This document shows positions 26,508 to 33,849 of a stretch of 64,000 nucleotides of DNA, in pieces. The notes under the pieces were generated by a model. The model made no database searches. It was not told the DNA's origin and saw only the letters and a list, made by a program, of their open reading frames with translations. Location: positions 1,426,001 through 1,490,000 of the forward strand of contig NZ_CP038026.1 of assembly GCF_004421005.1 (NCBI RefSeq), written 5' to 3'. Made by a program: the position numbers and the translations under genes. Numbering within the stretch: position 1 is the first letter of the stretch; each line of letters starts with the position of its first letter. This DNA is from Pseudoduganella plicata. Lineage in GTDB: Bacteria; Pseudomonadota; Gammaproteobacteria; Burkholderiales; Burkholderiaceae_D.

Positions 26508-26549
26508 CCAATCAATTTTTGCGCAGTTGCGATACTTTTTTTGGTATCG
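26508..26549 (-). promoter_or_regulatory. Conserved 42-bp regulatory element, copy C (upstream of TonB receptor)
   Basis: In gene orientation: palindrome GATAC-N8-GTATC at 26531-26548, linker, and ATTGG at 26508-26512, 84 bp before the receptor ATG. The palindrome keeps full symmetry although one base pair differs from copies A and B (C/G instead of T/A). This compensated change supports a protein-binding dyad. Confidence 0.72.
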
Positions 26550-26595
26550 AACGGCGTAACAGATTGATGGTTCGCCGCTGCGCCGGTGGTGACGT

Positions 26596-27062
26596 TCAGG
26601 CGCCGGTCATTGCGAGCACGCGGTAGCGCGCAGGGACCGCGGCCGTAGCGGCGATCAGCAGCGAATGCGTGGCCAGCGTGGCCAGGCAGTCGACCACTTC
26701 CTCAGGCGCGATGCCATACGCCGGCAGCAGCGCGACGGCATCGGCCAGCGCAAACCAGGATGGAAAGCAGCGCAGCGCCGTCAGCGCGGGACCGGTCGGC
26801 AAAGGCAACAGGGCCCTGCCCCATGCCAGGGACGCGGACAGGCGCCGGGTGGCACGCATGGGCGCGTCGCGGGACAGGGTCGCCAGGTTGGCGTGGGAGC
26901 CGTCAGCGTTCGCAGCGCGTCTCCGTCCTGCGCACATGCCGCGCCACGCGCAGGACCGCCTCGCCATCGGCCTGCAATGTCTGCCGGCCGGCGGCCAGGA
27001 CGCGCAGCGCGGGCAAGCGCCGCGCCAGCATCGTCCAGGCGGCTGACGGCGTCGACGAACAA
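26596..27062 (-). pseudogene. Decayed fragment of a STAND/NB-ARC-type ATPase regulator
   Basis: Three minus-strand pieces in different frames match consecutive parts of the ATPase core found in large HTH-ATPase regulators. FVDAVSRLDDAGAALA then LPALRVLAAGRQTLQADGEA corresponds to the stretch usually reading 'LR.LATSREPL...GE'. MRATRRLSASLAWGRALLP corresponds to 'TLRA.L.WSYALL'. TALRCFPSWFALADAVALLP with PEEVVDCLATLATHSLLI and ARYRVLAMT corresponds to the winged-helix part ending 'RYRLLET'. The segment between the first and second pieces is missing and the N-terminal Walker A region is absent. It is therefore a truncated, frameshifted remnant. The match is by memory of family patterns, not by search. 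Confidence 0.55.
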
Positions 27063-27162
27063 GCCCGCGCCACTCCCCCGAAAGGGGAAGGGGACGCCGC
27101 CATACCCGGCTGCGGGGGGGGGCGGTGTAAGATGCCTTCTCTATTCACTGTACGGCACTGAC

Positions 27163-27816
27163 ATGGATGAACTGGAGGACGCGTTCCGGCCCTGCCCCGC
27201 ACGGATACGCGTCATGGTCGTGGACGACCATCCCCTGATGCGCGAAGGGATCGCCGCCGTGCTGGCCGTCAGCGGGCGCTACCAGCTGGTGGCCGAAGCG
27301 GCCGATGGCCGCGAGGCGGTCGAACAGTTCGTGCGCCACCAGCCGGACGTCACCCTGATGGACCTGCAGATGCCCGTCATGGGCGGGCTCGATGCCATCG
27401 TGGCGATCCGCGCGCTGGCGCCGCAGGCCCGCCTGATCGTGCTGACGACGTACAAGGGCGACGTGCAGGTGCTGCGCGCGCTGAAATCCGGCGCCATGGG
27501 CTACCTGCTGAAAAGCGTGCTGCGCACGGAACTGGGCGACGCCATCGACAAGGTGCATGCCGGCCAGCGCCACATCCCGCCGGAAATCGCCGTCGAACTG
27601 GCGGCGCACATCGATGCCGACACGCTGTCCGCCCGCGAGGCGCAAGTGCTGCGCTTTGTCGCCCACGGCAACTCCAACAAGCGCGTGGCACTGGCACTGG
27701 GCATTGCCGAGGAAACCGTCAAGGCGCACATGAGTACCGTGCTGGCCAAGCTGGGCGCGCGCGACCGCACGCATGCGGTCACGATTGCGATCAAGCGCGG
27801 GATCCTGGAACCTTAG
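27163..27816 (+). CDS. NarL/FixJ-family DNA-binding response regulator
   Basis: A 217-residue two-domain regulator: receiver (residues 15-130) with acidic pair Asp21-Asp22 (VMVVDDHPLMREG), phospho-acceptor Asp67 (VTLMDLQMPVMGG), Thr in VLTTYKGD and Lys in YLLKSVLR; then a LuxR-type helix-turn-helix (about 150-212) with LSAREAQVLRFVAHGNSNK and EETVKAHMSTVLAKLGARDR. ATG 27163 is the first sensible start; the frame is open upstream only as antisense of the remnant. No cognate kinase gene is adjacent on the same strand; the GAF/PAS kinase at 29550 is the nearest candidate. Target genes are unknown. Confidence 0.93.
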   Translation: MDELEDAFRPCPARIRVMVVDDHPLMREGIAAVLAVSGRYQLVAEAADGREAVEQFVRHQPDVTLMDLQMPVMGGLDAIVAIRALAPQARLIVLTTYKGDVQVLRALKSGAMGYLLKSVLRTELGDAIDKVHAGQRHIPPEIAVELAAHIDADTLSAREAQVLRFVAHGNSNKRVALALGIAEETVKAHMSTVLAKLGARDRTHAVTIAIKRGILEP

Positions 27817-27826
27817 AAAATGCCGA

Positions 27827-27872
27827 GGACAGGCACCCTTTTTCAGGCGGAGCCCGAAAAAGGTGCCTGTCC
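27827..27872. repeat. Inverted repeat between convergent genes (GGACAGGCACC family)
   Basis: Arms GGACAGGCACCCTTTTTC (27827-27844) and GAAAAAGGTGCCTGTCC (27856-27872) pair over 17 bases with one bulged C and an 11-base loop. It lies in the 61-bp gap between the response regulator and AMP nucleosidase stop codons and may terminate transcription from both sides. The GGCACC core resembles other dispersed palindromes of this bacterial group. Confidence 0.8.
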
Positions 27873-27877
27873 CGCGG

Positions 27878-29377
27878 TTATTGAAATGCCACCTCCGCAA
27901 AACTGCGCAACTTGCGGCTGTGCAGCCGGTCGACACCCAGCGCCCGCAGCATCTCCATCGCGCGGATGCCGATGCGCAGGTGCTGGTCGACGCGGTCGCG
28001 ATAGAACTGGTTGGCCATGCCCGGCAGCTTGATTTCGCCATGCAGCGGCTTGTCCGAGACGCACAGCAAGGTGCCGTAGGGGACGCGGAAGCGGAAGCCG
28101 TTGGCGGCGATCGTCGCGCTTTCCATGTCCAGCGCCACCGCCCTGCTTTGCGAGAAGCGCCGCTCCGGGGTGCGTTGCGGCAGCAGCTCCCAGTTGCGGT
28201 TGTCGGTACTGGCCACCGTGCCGGTGCGCAGCACGCGTTTCAGGTCGTGGCCCGTCAGCTGCGTCACTTCCGCCACCGCCGCCTCGATCGCCACCTGCAC
28301 CTCGGCCAGCGCCGGCACGGGCACCCACAGCGGCAGATCCTCGTCCAGCACGTGATCCTCGCGCACGTAGCCGTGCGCCAGCACATAGTCGCCCAGCTGC
28401 TGCGTGTTGCGCAGCCCCGCGCAGTGGCCCAGCATCAGCCACGCGTGGGGGCGCAGCACGGCGATATGGTCGGTGATGGTTTTCGCGTTGGCCGGGCCGA
28501 CGCCGATATTGACCATGCTGATGCCGGTGCCGTCGGCGCGGATCAGGTGGTAGCCCGGCATTTGCGGCAGCCGTGGCAGCGGCGCGCCGATGCCGTCGCC
28601 CGGCTGTTCCGGCTGGCCGGCGCGGCGCGTGACGATATTGCCCGGCTCGACGAAGGCGACATAGGCATCGTCGTCGCTGACCGCTTCCCGGCTCATGATG
28701 GCATGGCCGAGCCGCACGAATTCGTCGATATAGAACTGGTAGTTCGTAAACAGCACGAACTTCTGGAAGTGTTCCGGCGACGTGCCGGTGTAATGGCGCA
28801 GCCGCTGCAGCGAATAATCGACGCGCGGCGCGGTAAACAGCGACAGCGGCAGCGCTTCGCCAGGCGCCGGATCGAACGTGCCGTTGGCGATGCCGTCGTC
28901 CATCGCCGCCAGGTTGGGCAGGTCGAACACGTCACGCATCAGCTGGCGCCGTTCCAGCGGCAGGCTGCCTTCGATGTGATCGTGCTCGGCAAACGAAAAA
29001 TGCACGGGGATGGGCTGCGACGACAGGCCCACTTCCAGCTGCATGTGCTGGCGGCCGTGGTTCGTCAGCAGCAGCCGGAACTGCTCATGGTAATAGCGGG
29101 CGAACAGGTCGGGCCGCGTGAGTGTCGTCTCGAACGTGCCGGGACCGGCCACGAAGCCGAATGCGAGGCGCGAATCGGCGCGCGCGAACGTCTCGCTCTG
29201 TACCCGTACGAACGGGTAGCAGGCGCGCACGTGTTCCGCCGGCGTCTCGCCTTCGACGAAGCGCTGCAGCGCTTCGCGCAGGTGGCGGATGCTGCCGTCG
29301 TAAAGTGCTTTCACATGCGCCAGCGCGGCGGCCGGATCGTCAAAGCGTTCAGGGGGGACGAAGGGACGGGTGGACAC
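27878..29377 (-). CDS. amn: AMP nucleosidase
   Basis: A 499-residue enzyme that splits AMP into adenine and ribose 5-phosphate. It has the N-terminal AMP-nucleosidase domain (ALYDGSIRHLREALQRFVEG, TNHGRQHMQLEVGLSSQPIP) and a C-terminal PNP/UDP-like domain (ISMVNIGVGPANAKTITDHI, WLMLGHCAGLRNTQQLGDYV, SRAVALDMESATIAANGFRF, SDKPLHGEIKLPGMANQF). The start is GTG 29377, chosen because AGGAG is 7 bases upstream and the product then begins MSTRPFVPPERF; there is no ATG at this point, and the open frame further upstream is antisense shadow. Single gene, divergent from the histidine kinase downstream of it on the map. Confidence 0.95.
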   Translation of the reverse strand: MSTRPFVPPERFDDPAAALAHVKALYDGSIRHLREALQRFVEGETPAEHVRACYPFVRVQSETFARADSRLAFGFVAGPGTFETTLTRPDLFARYYHEQFRLLLTNHGRQHMQLEVGLSSQPIPVHFSFAEHDHIEGSLPLERRQLMRDVFDLPNLAAMDDGIANGTFDPAPGEALPLSLFTAPRVDYSLQRLRHYTGTSPEHFQKFVLFTNYQFYIDEFVRLGHAIMSREAVSDDDAYVAFVEPGNIVTRRAGQPEQPGDGIGAPLPRLPQMPGYHLIRADGTGISMVNIGVGPANAKTITDHIAVLRPHAWLMLGHCAGLRNTQQLGDYVLAHGYVREDHVLDEDLPLWVPVPALAEVQVAIEAAVAEVTQLTGHDLKRVLRTGTVASTDNRNWELLPQRTPERRFSQSRAVALDMESATIAANGFRFRVPYGTLLCVSDKPLHGEIKLPGMANQFYRDRVDQHLRIGIRAMEMLRALGVDRLHSRKLRSFAEVAFQ

Positions 29378-29549
29378 GATCAACTCCTGTGGTTTTGTTG
29401 TTTTGCCATCGTACCATCTGCACCGCACCCCTGCAGGCCACGCACCCAACGTTGCAGTGTTTGCAATGACATATGCCGATGAAGGATAATCGCTCCTGTC
29501 ATCCACTTCCCGGCACCGCGCTCCGCGCGCCCGCCACTTGACTCCAGTT

Positions 29550-31898
29550 ATGGCGGCAGCCGACCATTCCGAACCCGCAAGCCAGACCGTCAGCAACGTC
29601 GTGCTGCTGGGCGCCGGCCACGACGTCGCGCGCGTGCTGCACGGGCTGCCCGGCCTGCGCCTGCGCATCCAGCTGTCGCTGGACGGTCGGACGTTGCGGC
29701 ATGCCCGGCCCGACCTGCTGCTGGTGGTGCTGCCCGGCGCCGACGCGGCGGCGCTGTCCGCGTTGCGTACCGACCCTGCCCTGCAGGACTGCGCCATGGT
29801 GGCGCTGGCCCGCACGGTCGATGCGCTGGGCCACGTCACATCGCTGGTGGAGTTCGACGACGTGGTCGACCTGTCCGTGGCCACGTCCGAAGCGCTGGCC
29901 GCCCGTATCCAAGCAAGCCTGAACGGTGCCCGCGTGCGCGCCCGGCGCAATCGCCGCTACCGGCTGCTGCAGCGCATCGACGACCGCTTCCGCAACCTGA
30001 ACGACGTCGCCGGCATTCCGCTTGCCGCCGCCGCCATGCTGGGCCGGCACCTCGACGTCAACCGCTGCGCGTATGCCGACGTGGAAGCCGATGAGGACAC
30101 GTTCAACCTGACCGGCGACTACAACGCGGGCGTGCACAGCATCGTTGGCCGCTACCGTTTCGCCGACTTCGGCGAGGAATGCCTGGCGCTGATGCGGCGC
30201 GGCCTGCCCTACGTGGTGGAGGATTCGGAAGCCGATTTGCGCACGCAGGCGGTGCTGGCGGCCTATCGTCGGACCGCGATCCGCGCCGTCATCTGCGTAC
30301 CCGTGCTGAAGAACGGCCGGTTCGCGGCCGCGATGGCGATACACGTCGTGCAGCCGCGGCGCTGGCATGCGGACGAGGTGTCGCTGGTGCAGACGGTCGC
30401 CGAACGGTGCTGGGAATCGATCGAGCGGGGCCGGATCGCGCGCGAGCTGCAGGCGAGGGATGCGCGCTACCGCACGCTGGTCGAGACCATGTCGGCGGTG
30501 ATGTGGCATACGGACGGCACGGGCCGCGGCCGTACCGTCAATCCCACCTGGTCGGCCTTCACCGGCCAGGTCTTCGACGAATACGAAGGCGATGGCTGGC
30601 TCGACGCGCTGCATCCGGATGACCGCGCCGCGACGGTGCTGGCCTGGCACGGCGCCACCGCCGCCCGCCACCCGTTTGTCGGCAGCTACCGGCTGCGCCG
30701 GCACGACGGCGAGTACCGCCACATGCTGGCGCGTGGCGCGGCCGTGATGGCGGGCGAAAGCGTGCTGGAATGGGTCGGCAGCTGCCTGGATGTGACGGAC
30801 ATGCGCACGGCCCAGGAAGCGCTGCGCGTGGCCAACGTGCGCCTGCAGTTCACGCTGGATTCGGCCCGGATTGCCGACTGGGACTACGATCCCGCCACCG
30901 GCTTGCTGGCGGCGTCGCCGCGGCTGGCCCGCGTCTTCGGCTACGACACGCCGCAACCCCCGTGGGACATGCGCCACCTGCTGGGTCATATCCACGCCGA
31001 AGACCGCGCCGCCGCGCTGGCCGGCTTCGAGGAAGCGCTGCGCACGGCCGGGCCGTGGCAGATGGAGTGCCGCATCGTGCACCCAGACGGCGCCGTGCGC
31101 TGGGTTGCCGCGCACGGCAACAGTTACCGCGAGGAGTCCGCGGGCGCTCGCATGCTCGGCATCGTCTACGACATCACGGCGCACAAACGCTCGGAACAGG
31201 CGCTGCGCGAGACGGACCGGCGCAAGGACGAGTTCCTGGCCATGCTAGCACACGAGCTGCGCAACCCGCTGGCGCCCATCGGTGCCGCCTCCGAAGTGCT
31301 GGCCGTCTCCCGCAACGACCCCGAGCGCACCGGCCTGGCCAGCGCCGTGATCAGGCGCCAGGTGCGCCACATGTCCGGCCTGATCGACGACCTGCTGGAC
31401 GTGTCGCGCGTCAAGCGCGGCCTGGTAAAGCTGGAAACCGGGCCGTGCGATATGAGTGCGGTCGTAACGGGCGCCCTGGAACAGGTGCGCCCGCTGCTGG
31501 ACCGGCGCGGCCATACGGTCCACGTCGAGCTGCCCACGCACCCGCCCACCGTCAACGGCGACGAGAAGCGGCTGGTGCAGATCGTCGCCAATCTCCTGCA
31601 CAACGCGGCCAAGTACACGCCGGACCGGGGCCGGATCGCCGTCGCGGTTGCCCTGTGCGGGGGCGCCGTGACGTGCACGGTGTCGGACAACGGCATCGGC
31701 ATGAGTCCCGATTTCGTGGAACGGGCCTTCGACGTTTTTGCCCAGGCCGACCAGAGCATCGCCCGCTCGCAGGGCGGGCTGGGGCTGGGCCTGGCGCTGG
31801 CCCGCAGCCTGGTCAGCGCGCACGGCGGCTCGATCGAGGCGCGCAGCGAAGGCCCCGGCAAGGGTGCTGCCTTTACGGTGACGCTGCCGGCCCTGTGA
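29550..31898 (+). CDS. GAF/PAS sensor histidine kinase with degenerate receiver-like N-terminus
   Basis: A 782-residue soluble kinase with no membrane segments. Order: receiver-like domain (about 15-125) in which the usual phospho-acceptor position is occupied by hydrophobic residues (PDLLLVVLPGAD), GAF domain (about 145-290), two PAS/PAC domains (about 305-425 and 435-550), HisKA with His568 (LAMLAHELRNPLAP), and HATPase_c (VNGDEKRLVQIVANLLHNAA, DNGIGM, GGLGLGLAL). No DNA-binding output is present, so it must pass phosphate to a separate regulator; the NarL-type protein at 27163 is the nearest. Start ATG 29550 has no clear ribosome site; TTG 29538 is an alternative. Its stop is 3 bp from the convergent MATE gene. 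Confidence 0.9.
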   Translation: MAAADHSEPASQTVSNVVLLGAGHDVARVLHGLPGLRLRIQLSLDGRTLRHARPDLLLVVLPGADAAALSALRTDPALQDCAMVALARTVDALGHVTSLVEFDDVVDLSVATSEALAARIQASLNGARVRARRNRRYRLLQRIDDRFRNLNDVAGIPLAAAAMLGRHLDVNRCAYADVEADEDTFNLTGDYNAGVHSIVGRYRFADFGEECLALMRRGLPYVVEDSEADLRTQAVLAAYRRTAIRAVICVPVLKNGRFAAAMAIHVVQPRRWHADEVSLVQTVAERCWESIERGRIARELQARDARYRTLVETMSAVMWHTDGTGRGRTVNPTWSAFTGQVFDEYEGDGWLDALHPDDRAATVLAWHGATAARHPFVGSYRLRRHDGEYRHMLARGAAVMAGESVLEWVGSCLDVTDMRTAQEALRVANVRLQFTLDSARIADWDYDPATGLLAASPRLARVFGYDTPQPPWDMRHLLGHIHAEDRAAALAGFEEALRTAGPWQMECRIVHPDGAVRWVAAHGNSYREESAGARMLGIVYDITAHKRSEQALRETDRRKDEFLAMLAHELRNPLAPIGAASEVLAVSRNDPERTGLASAVIRRQVRHMSGLIDDLLDVSRVKRGLVKLETGPCDMSAVVTGALEQVRPLLDRRGHTVHVELPTHPPTVNGDEKRLVQIVANLLHNAAKYTPDRGRIAVAVALCGGAVTCTVSDNGIGMSPDFVERAFDVFAQADQSIARSQGGLGLGLALARSLVSAHGGSIEARSEGPGKGAAFTVTLPAL

Positions 31899-31901
31899 CC
31901 G

Positions 31902-33260
31902 TCAGCGCCGCAGCTTGCGCCGGGCGGCGCGGGCGTGCGGTACCCATGCGTGCACCGACCAGCGCCGCCACATGATCAGTCCGCGGATCCACTCGTCCGC
32001 CGCGAACGCGATGTAGAGCCCTTTCAGTCCCAGGCCGAAATGGATGGCCAAGATCCAGCTGCCGCCGGCCAGCACCAGCACCATCGACGCGGCGCCGGCC
32101 AGCACGGGAAAGCGCACGTCGCCGGTGGCGCGCAGGGCATTGATGACGACCAGGTTGAACGTGCGGCCCAGTTCCACGAGCACGCCCAGCCACAGCAGCA
32201 GCGCCCCTTCGGCAACGATGGAGGAGTCGCGCGTAAAGAGCCGCAGCAGCCACGGGCCGGCCAGCGCGACGCCGCCCGAGACGATGCCGCTGATGACGAG
32301 CCCCCGGTACAGCGAGGTACGCACCAGCCGGTGGGCCGCCCCCAGCTCGCCTGCCCCCACCATATGCCCCACCATGATCTCGACAGCGAACGCAGTCGCG
32401 AGGCTGAACACGATGATCATCGATCCGATCTGCTGAACGTAGGCGTGCGTGGCCAGCGCATGGGCGCCAAGCGTCCCGGCGGCCGCCATCGCGGCCATGA
32501 ACGACAGCCGCCACGCGATATTTTCGGCCGCCGCCGGCACGCCGATGTGCAGCACCTCGGCCAGCTCCTTGCGCGGCAGCGCCCACCAGTCGCGGCGCAC
32601 GGGAGCAATGCCGAGATGCCGGCGCCACAGCACCAGGTGCAATGCCAGCCCGAGCGCGCGGCTCAACGCCAGCGCCAGCGCGAAACCAGGCAGCCCCATG
32701 TCCGGCAGCGGTCCCCAGCCGTGCATCAACGGCAGCGCCAGCGCCAAGTGCGACACGTGCATGGCCACCAGCACCAGCAAGGTGTCGCGGGTGCGCAGGT
32801 GGGCCCGCATCACGGCCGCCATCGACGCGTTCCACGCATCGAACAGCATGGCCGGTGCCAGCGCCATCAGGAACGGCGCGGCCAGCGGCAGCACGTCGGC
32901 GGGCGTCTGCAGCAGCGCCAGCAGGCCATGCGCCCCGCCCAGCGCGACCAGCGCGGTAACGGCACCGATCCACGTGCTGGCCCCGACGGACGCCAGCGCC
33001 ACCCGGTCGGCCCGCTCGCGCTGGCCGCCGCCCAGGCTTTGCGTGATGACGACGCCGACGCCGGAACCGACGATACGAAACAGCAGGAACAGCGTGACGG
33101 AGATCTGGTTGGCGATCGCGAACGCGGCCCCGGCGATATCGGAGATGTGCGCGGCCAGCGAGGTCCCGACTACGCCGATGGCGACGGCCAGGACCAGTTC
33201 GACCAGCAGGGGCCAGGCGAGCGTGAAGATGTGGGGACGGGAATGGACGGCAGGTGGCAT
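31902..33260 (-). CDS. MATE-family multidrug/efflux transporter
   Basis: A 452-residue protein with about 12 membrane segments in two homologous halves (first TLAWPLLVELVLAVAIGVVG, second beginning near LAEVLHIGVPAAAENIAWRL). The GVPAAAENIAWRLSF and VEIMVGHMVGAGELGAAHRL segments are typical of MATE (MatE Pfam) transporters, which use Na+ or H+ gradients to export cationic drugs or metabolites. The C-terminus is strongly basic (PHARAARRKLRR). It stands alone between a convergent kinase and a divergent haemoglobin gene; the substrate cannot be predicted. Confidence 0.92.
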   Translation of the reverse strand: MPPAVHSRPHIFTLAWPLLVELVLAVAIGVVGTSLAAHISDIAGAAFAIANQISVTLFLLFRIVGSGVGVVITQSLGGGQRERADRVALASVGASTWIGAVTALVALGGAHGLLALLQTPADVLPLAAPFLMALAPAMLFDAWNASMAAVMRAHLRTRDTLLVLVAMHVSHLALALPLMHGWGPLPDMGLPGFALALALSRALGLALHLVLWRRHLGIAPVRRDWWALPRKELAEVLHIGVPAAAENIAWRLSFMAAMAAAGTLGAHALATHAYVQQIGSMIIVFSLATAFAVEIMVGHMVGAGELGAAHRLVRTSLYRGLVISGIVSGGVALAGPWLLRLFTRDSSIVAEGALLLWLGVLVELGRTFNLVVINALRATGDVRFPVLAGAASMVLVLAGGSWILAIHFGLGLKGLYIAFAADEWIRGLIMWRRWSVHAWVPHARAARRKLRR

Positions 33261-33423
33261 GGGTGAAGATGATACGCGGTACGGGCAGCGGCTGGCGCGG
33301 CGCCGTACTGTGCCCGAGAGCGCAGGCGATGTAAAGAGGGACGCACGAGACGACGGATCGTAATGCCATCGGACCGTTGGAACGAAGCGTTACAATAAGC
33401 TTTTGACCTCATCCCTCCTGTCG

Positions 33424-33810
33424 ATGTACGCCGCCCCCGACCCAGCCTCCATCACCCAACTCTTCCACGAGTTCTACACGGACGTGCGCCGTGACCCGCT
33501 GCTTGCCGCCGCGTTCGGGCCGCGCGTCGGCGAGGACTGGGCGCCCCATCTGGCGCGCATGGTCGCGTTCTGGAGCGACGTGATGTTGGGTGTAAAAGGC
33601 TTCCAGGGCAATGTCTACGGCAAGCACATGACGCTGGAGGGGATCACGCTGGAACACTTCCGGCGCTGGCTCGATCTGTTCAATGCGACGGCGCGGCGCC
33701 TGTTTGAGGCGCCGGTGGCCGATGAGCTGATGCTGGTGGCCAAGCGGATCGCCGCCAGCCTGCAGTACGGGTTCTTCGGGAAGGTCGAGGTGGCGGGGCC
33801 TTCGGCGTAA
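33424..33810 (+). CDS. Group III truncated haemoglobin
   Basis: A 128-residue globin of the bacterial trHb group III. It has the FYTDVRRDPLLAAAFGPRVG helix A-B region, the WAPHLARMVAFWSDVMLG segment, and GKHMTLEGITLEHFRRWLDL containing the proximal His region. Group III globins lack the glycine motifs of groups I and II. They probably handle NO or oxygen, or support respiration at low oxygen; their exact role is uncertain. ATG 33424 lacks a good ribosome site; a TTG seven codons upstream is possible. Single gene, divergent from the MATE transporter. Confidence 0.9.
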   Translation: MYAAPDPASITQLFHEFYTDVRRDPLLAAAFGPRVGEDWAPHLARMVAFWSDVMLGVKGFQGNVYGKHMTLEGITLEHFRRWLDLFNATARRLFEAPVADELMLVAKRIAASLQYGFFGKVEVAGPSA

Positions 33811-33849
33811 CCGCCGCGCCCCCCGTTCCTGTTCGCGTTCCTATTCCCG

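Noticed and set aside
27878..29950. AMP nucleosidase with a 190-residue N-terminal extension
   Set aside because: GTG 29377 with AGGAG gives the normal-length enzyme; the upstream part is antisense to the histidine kinase.
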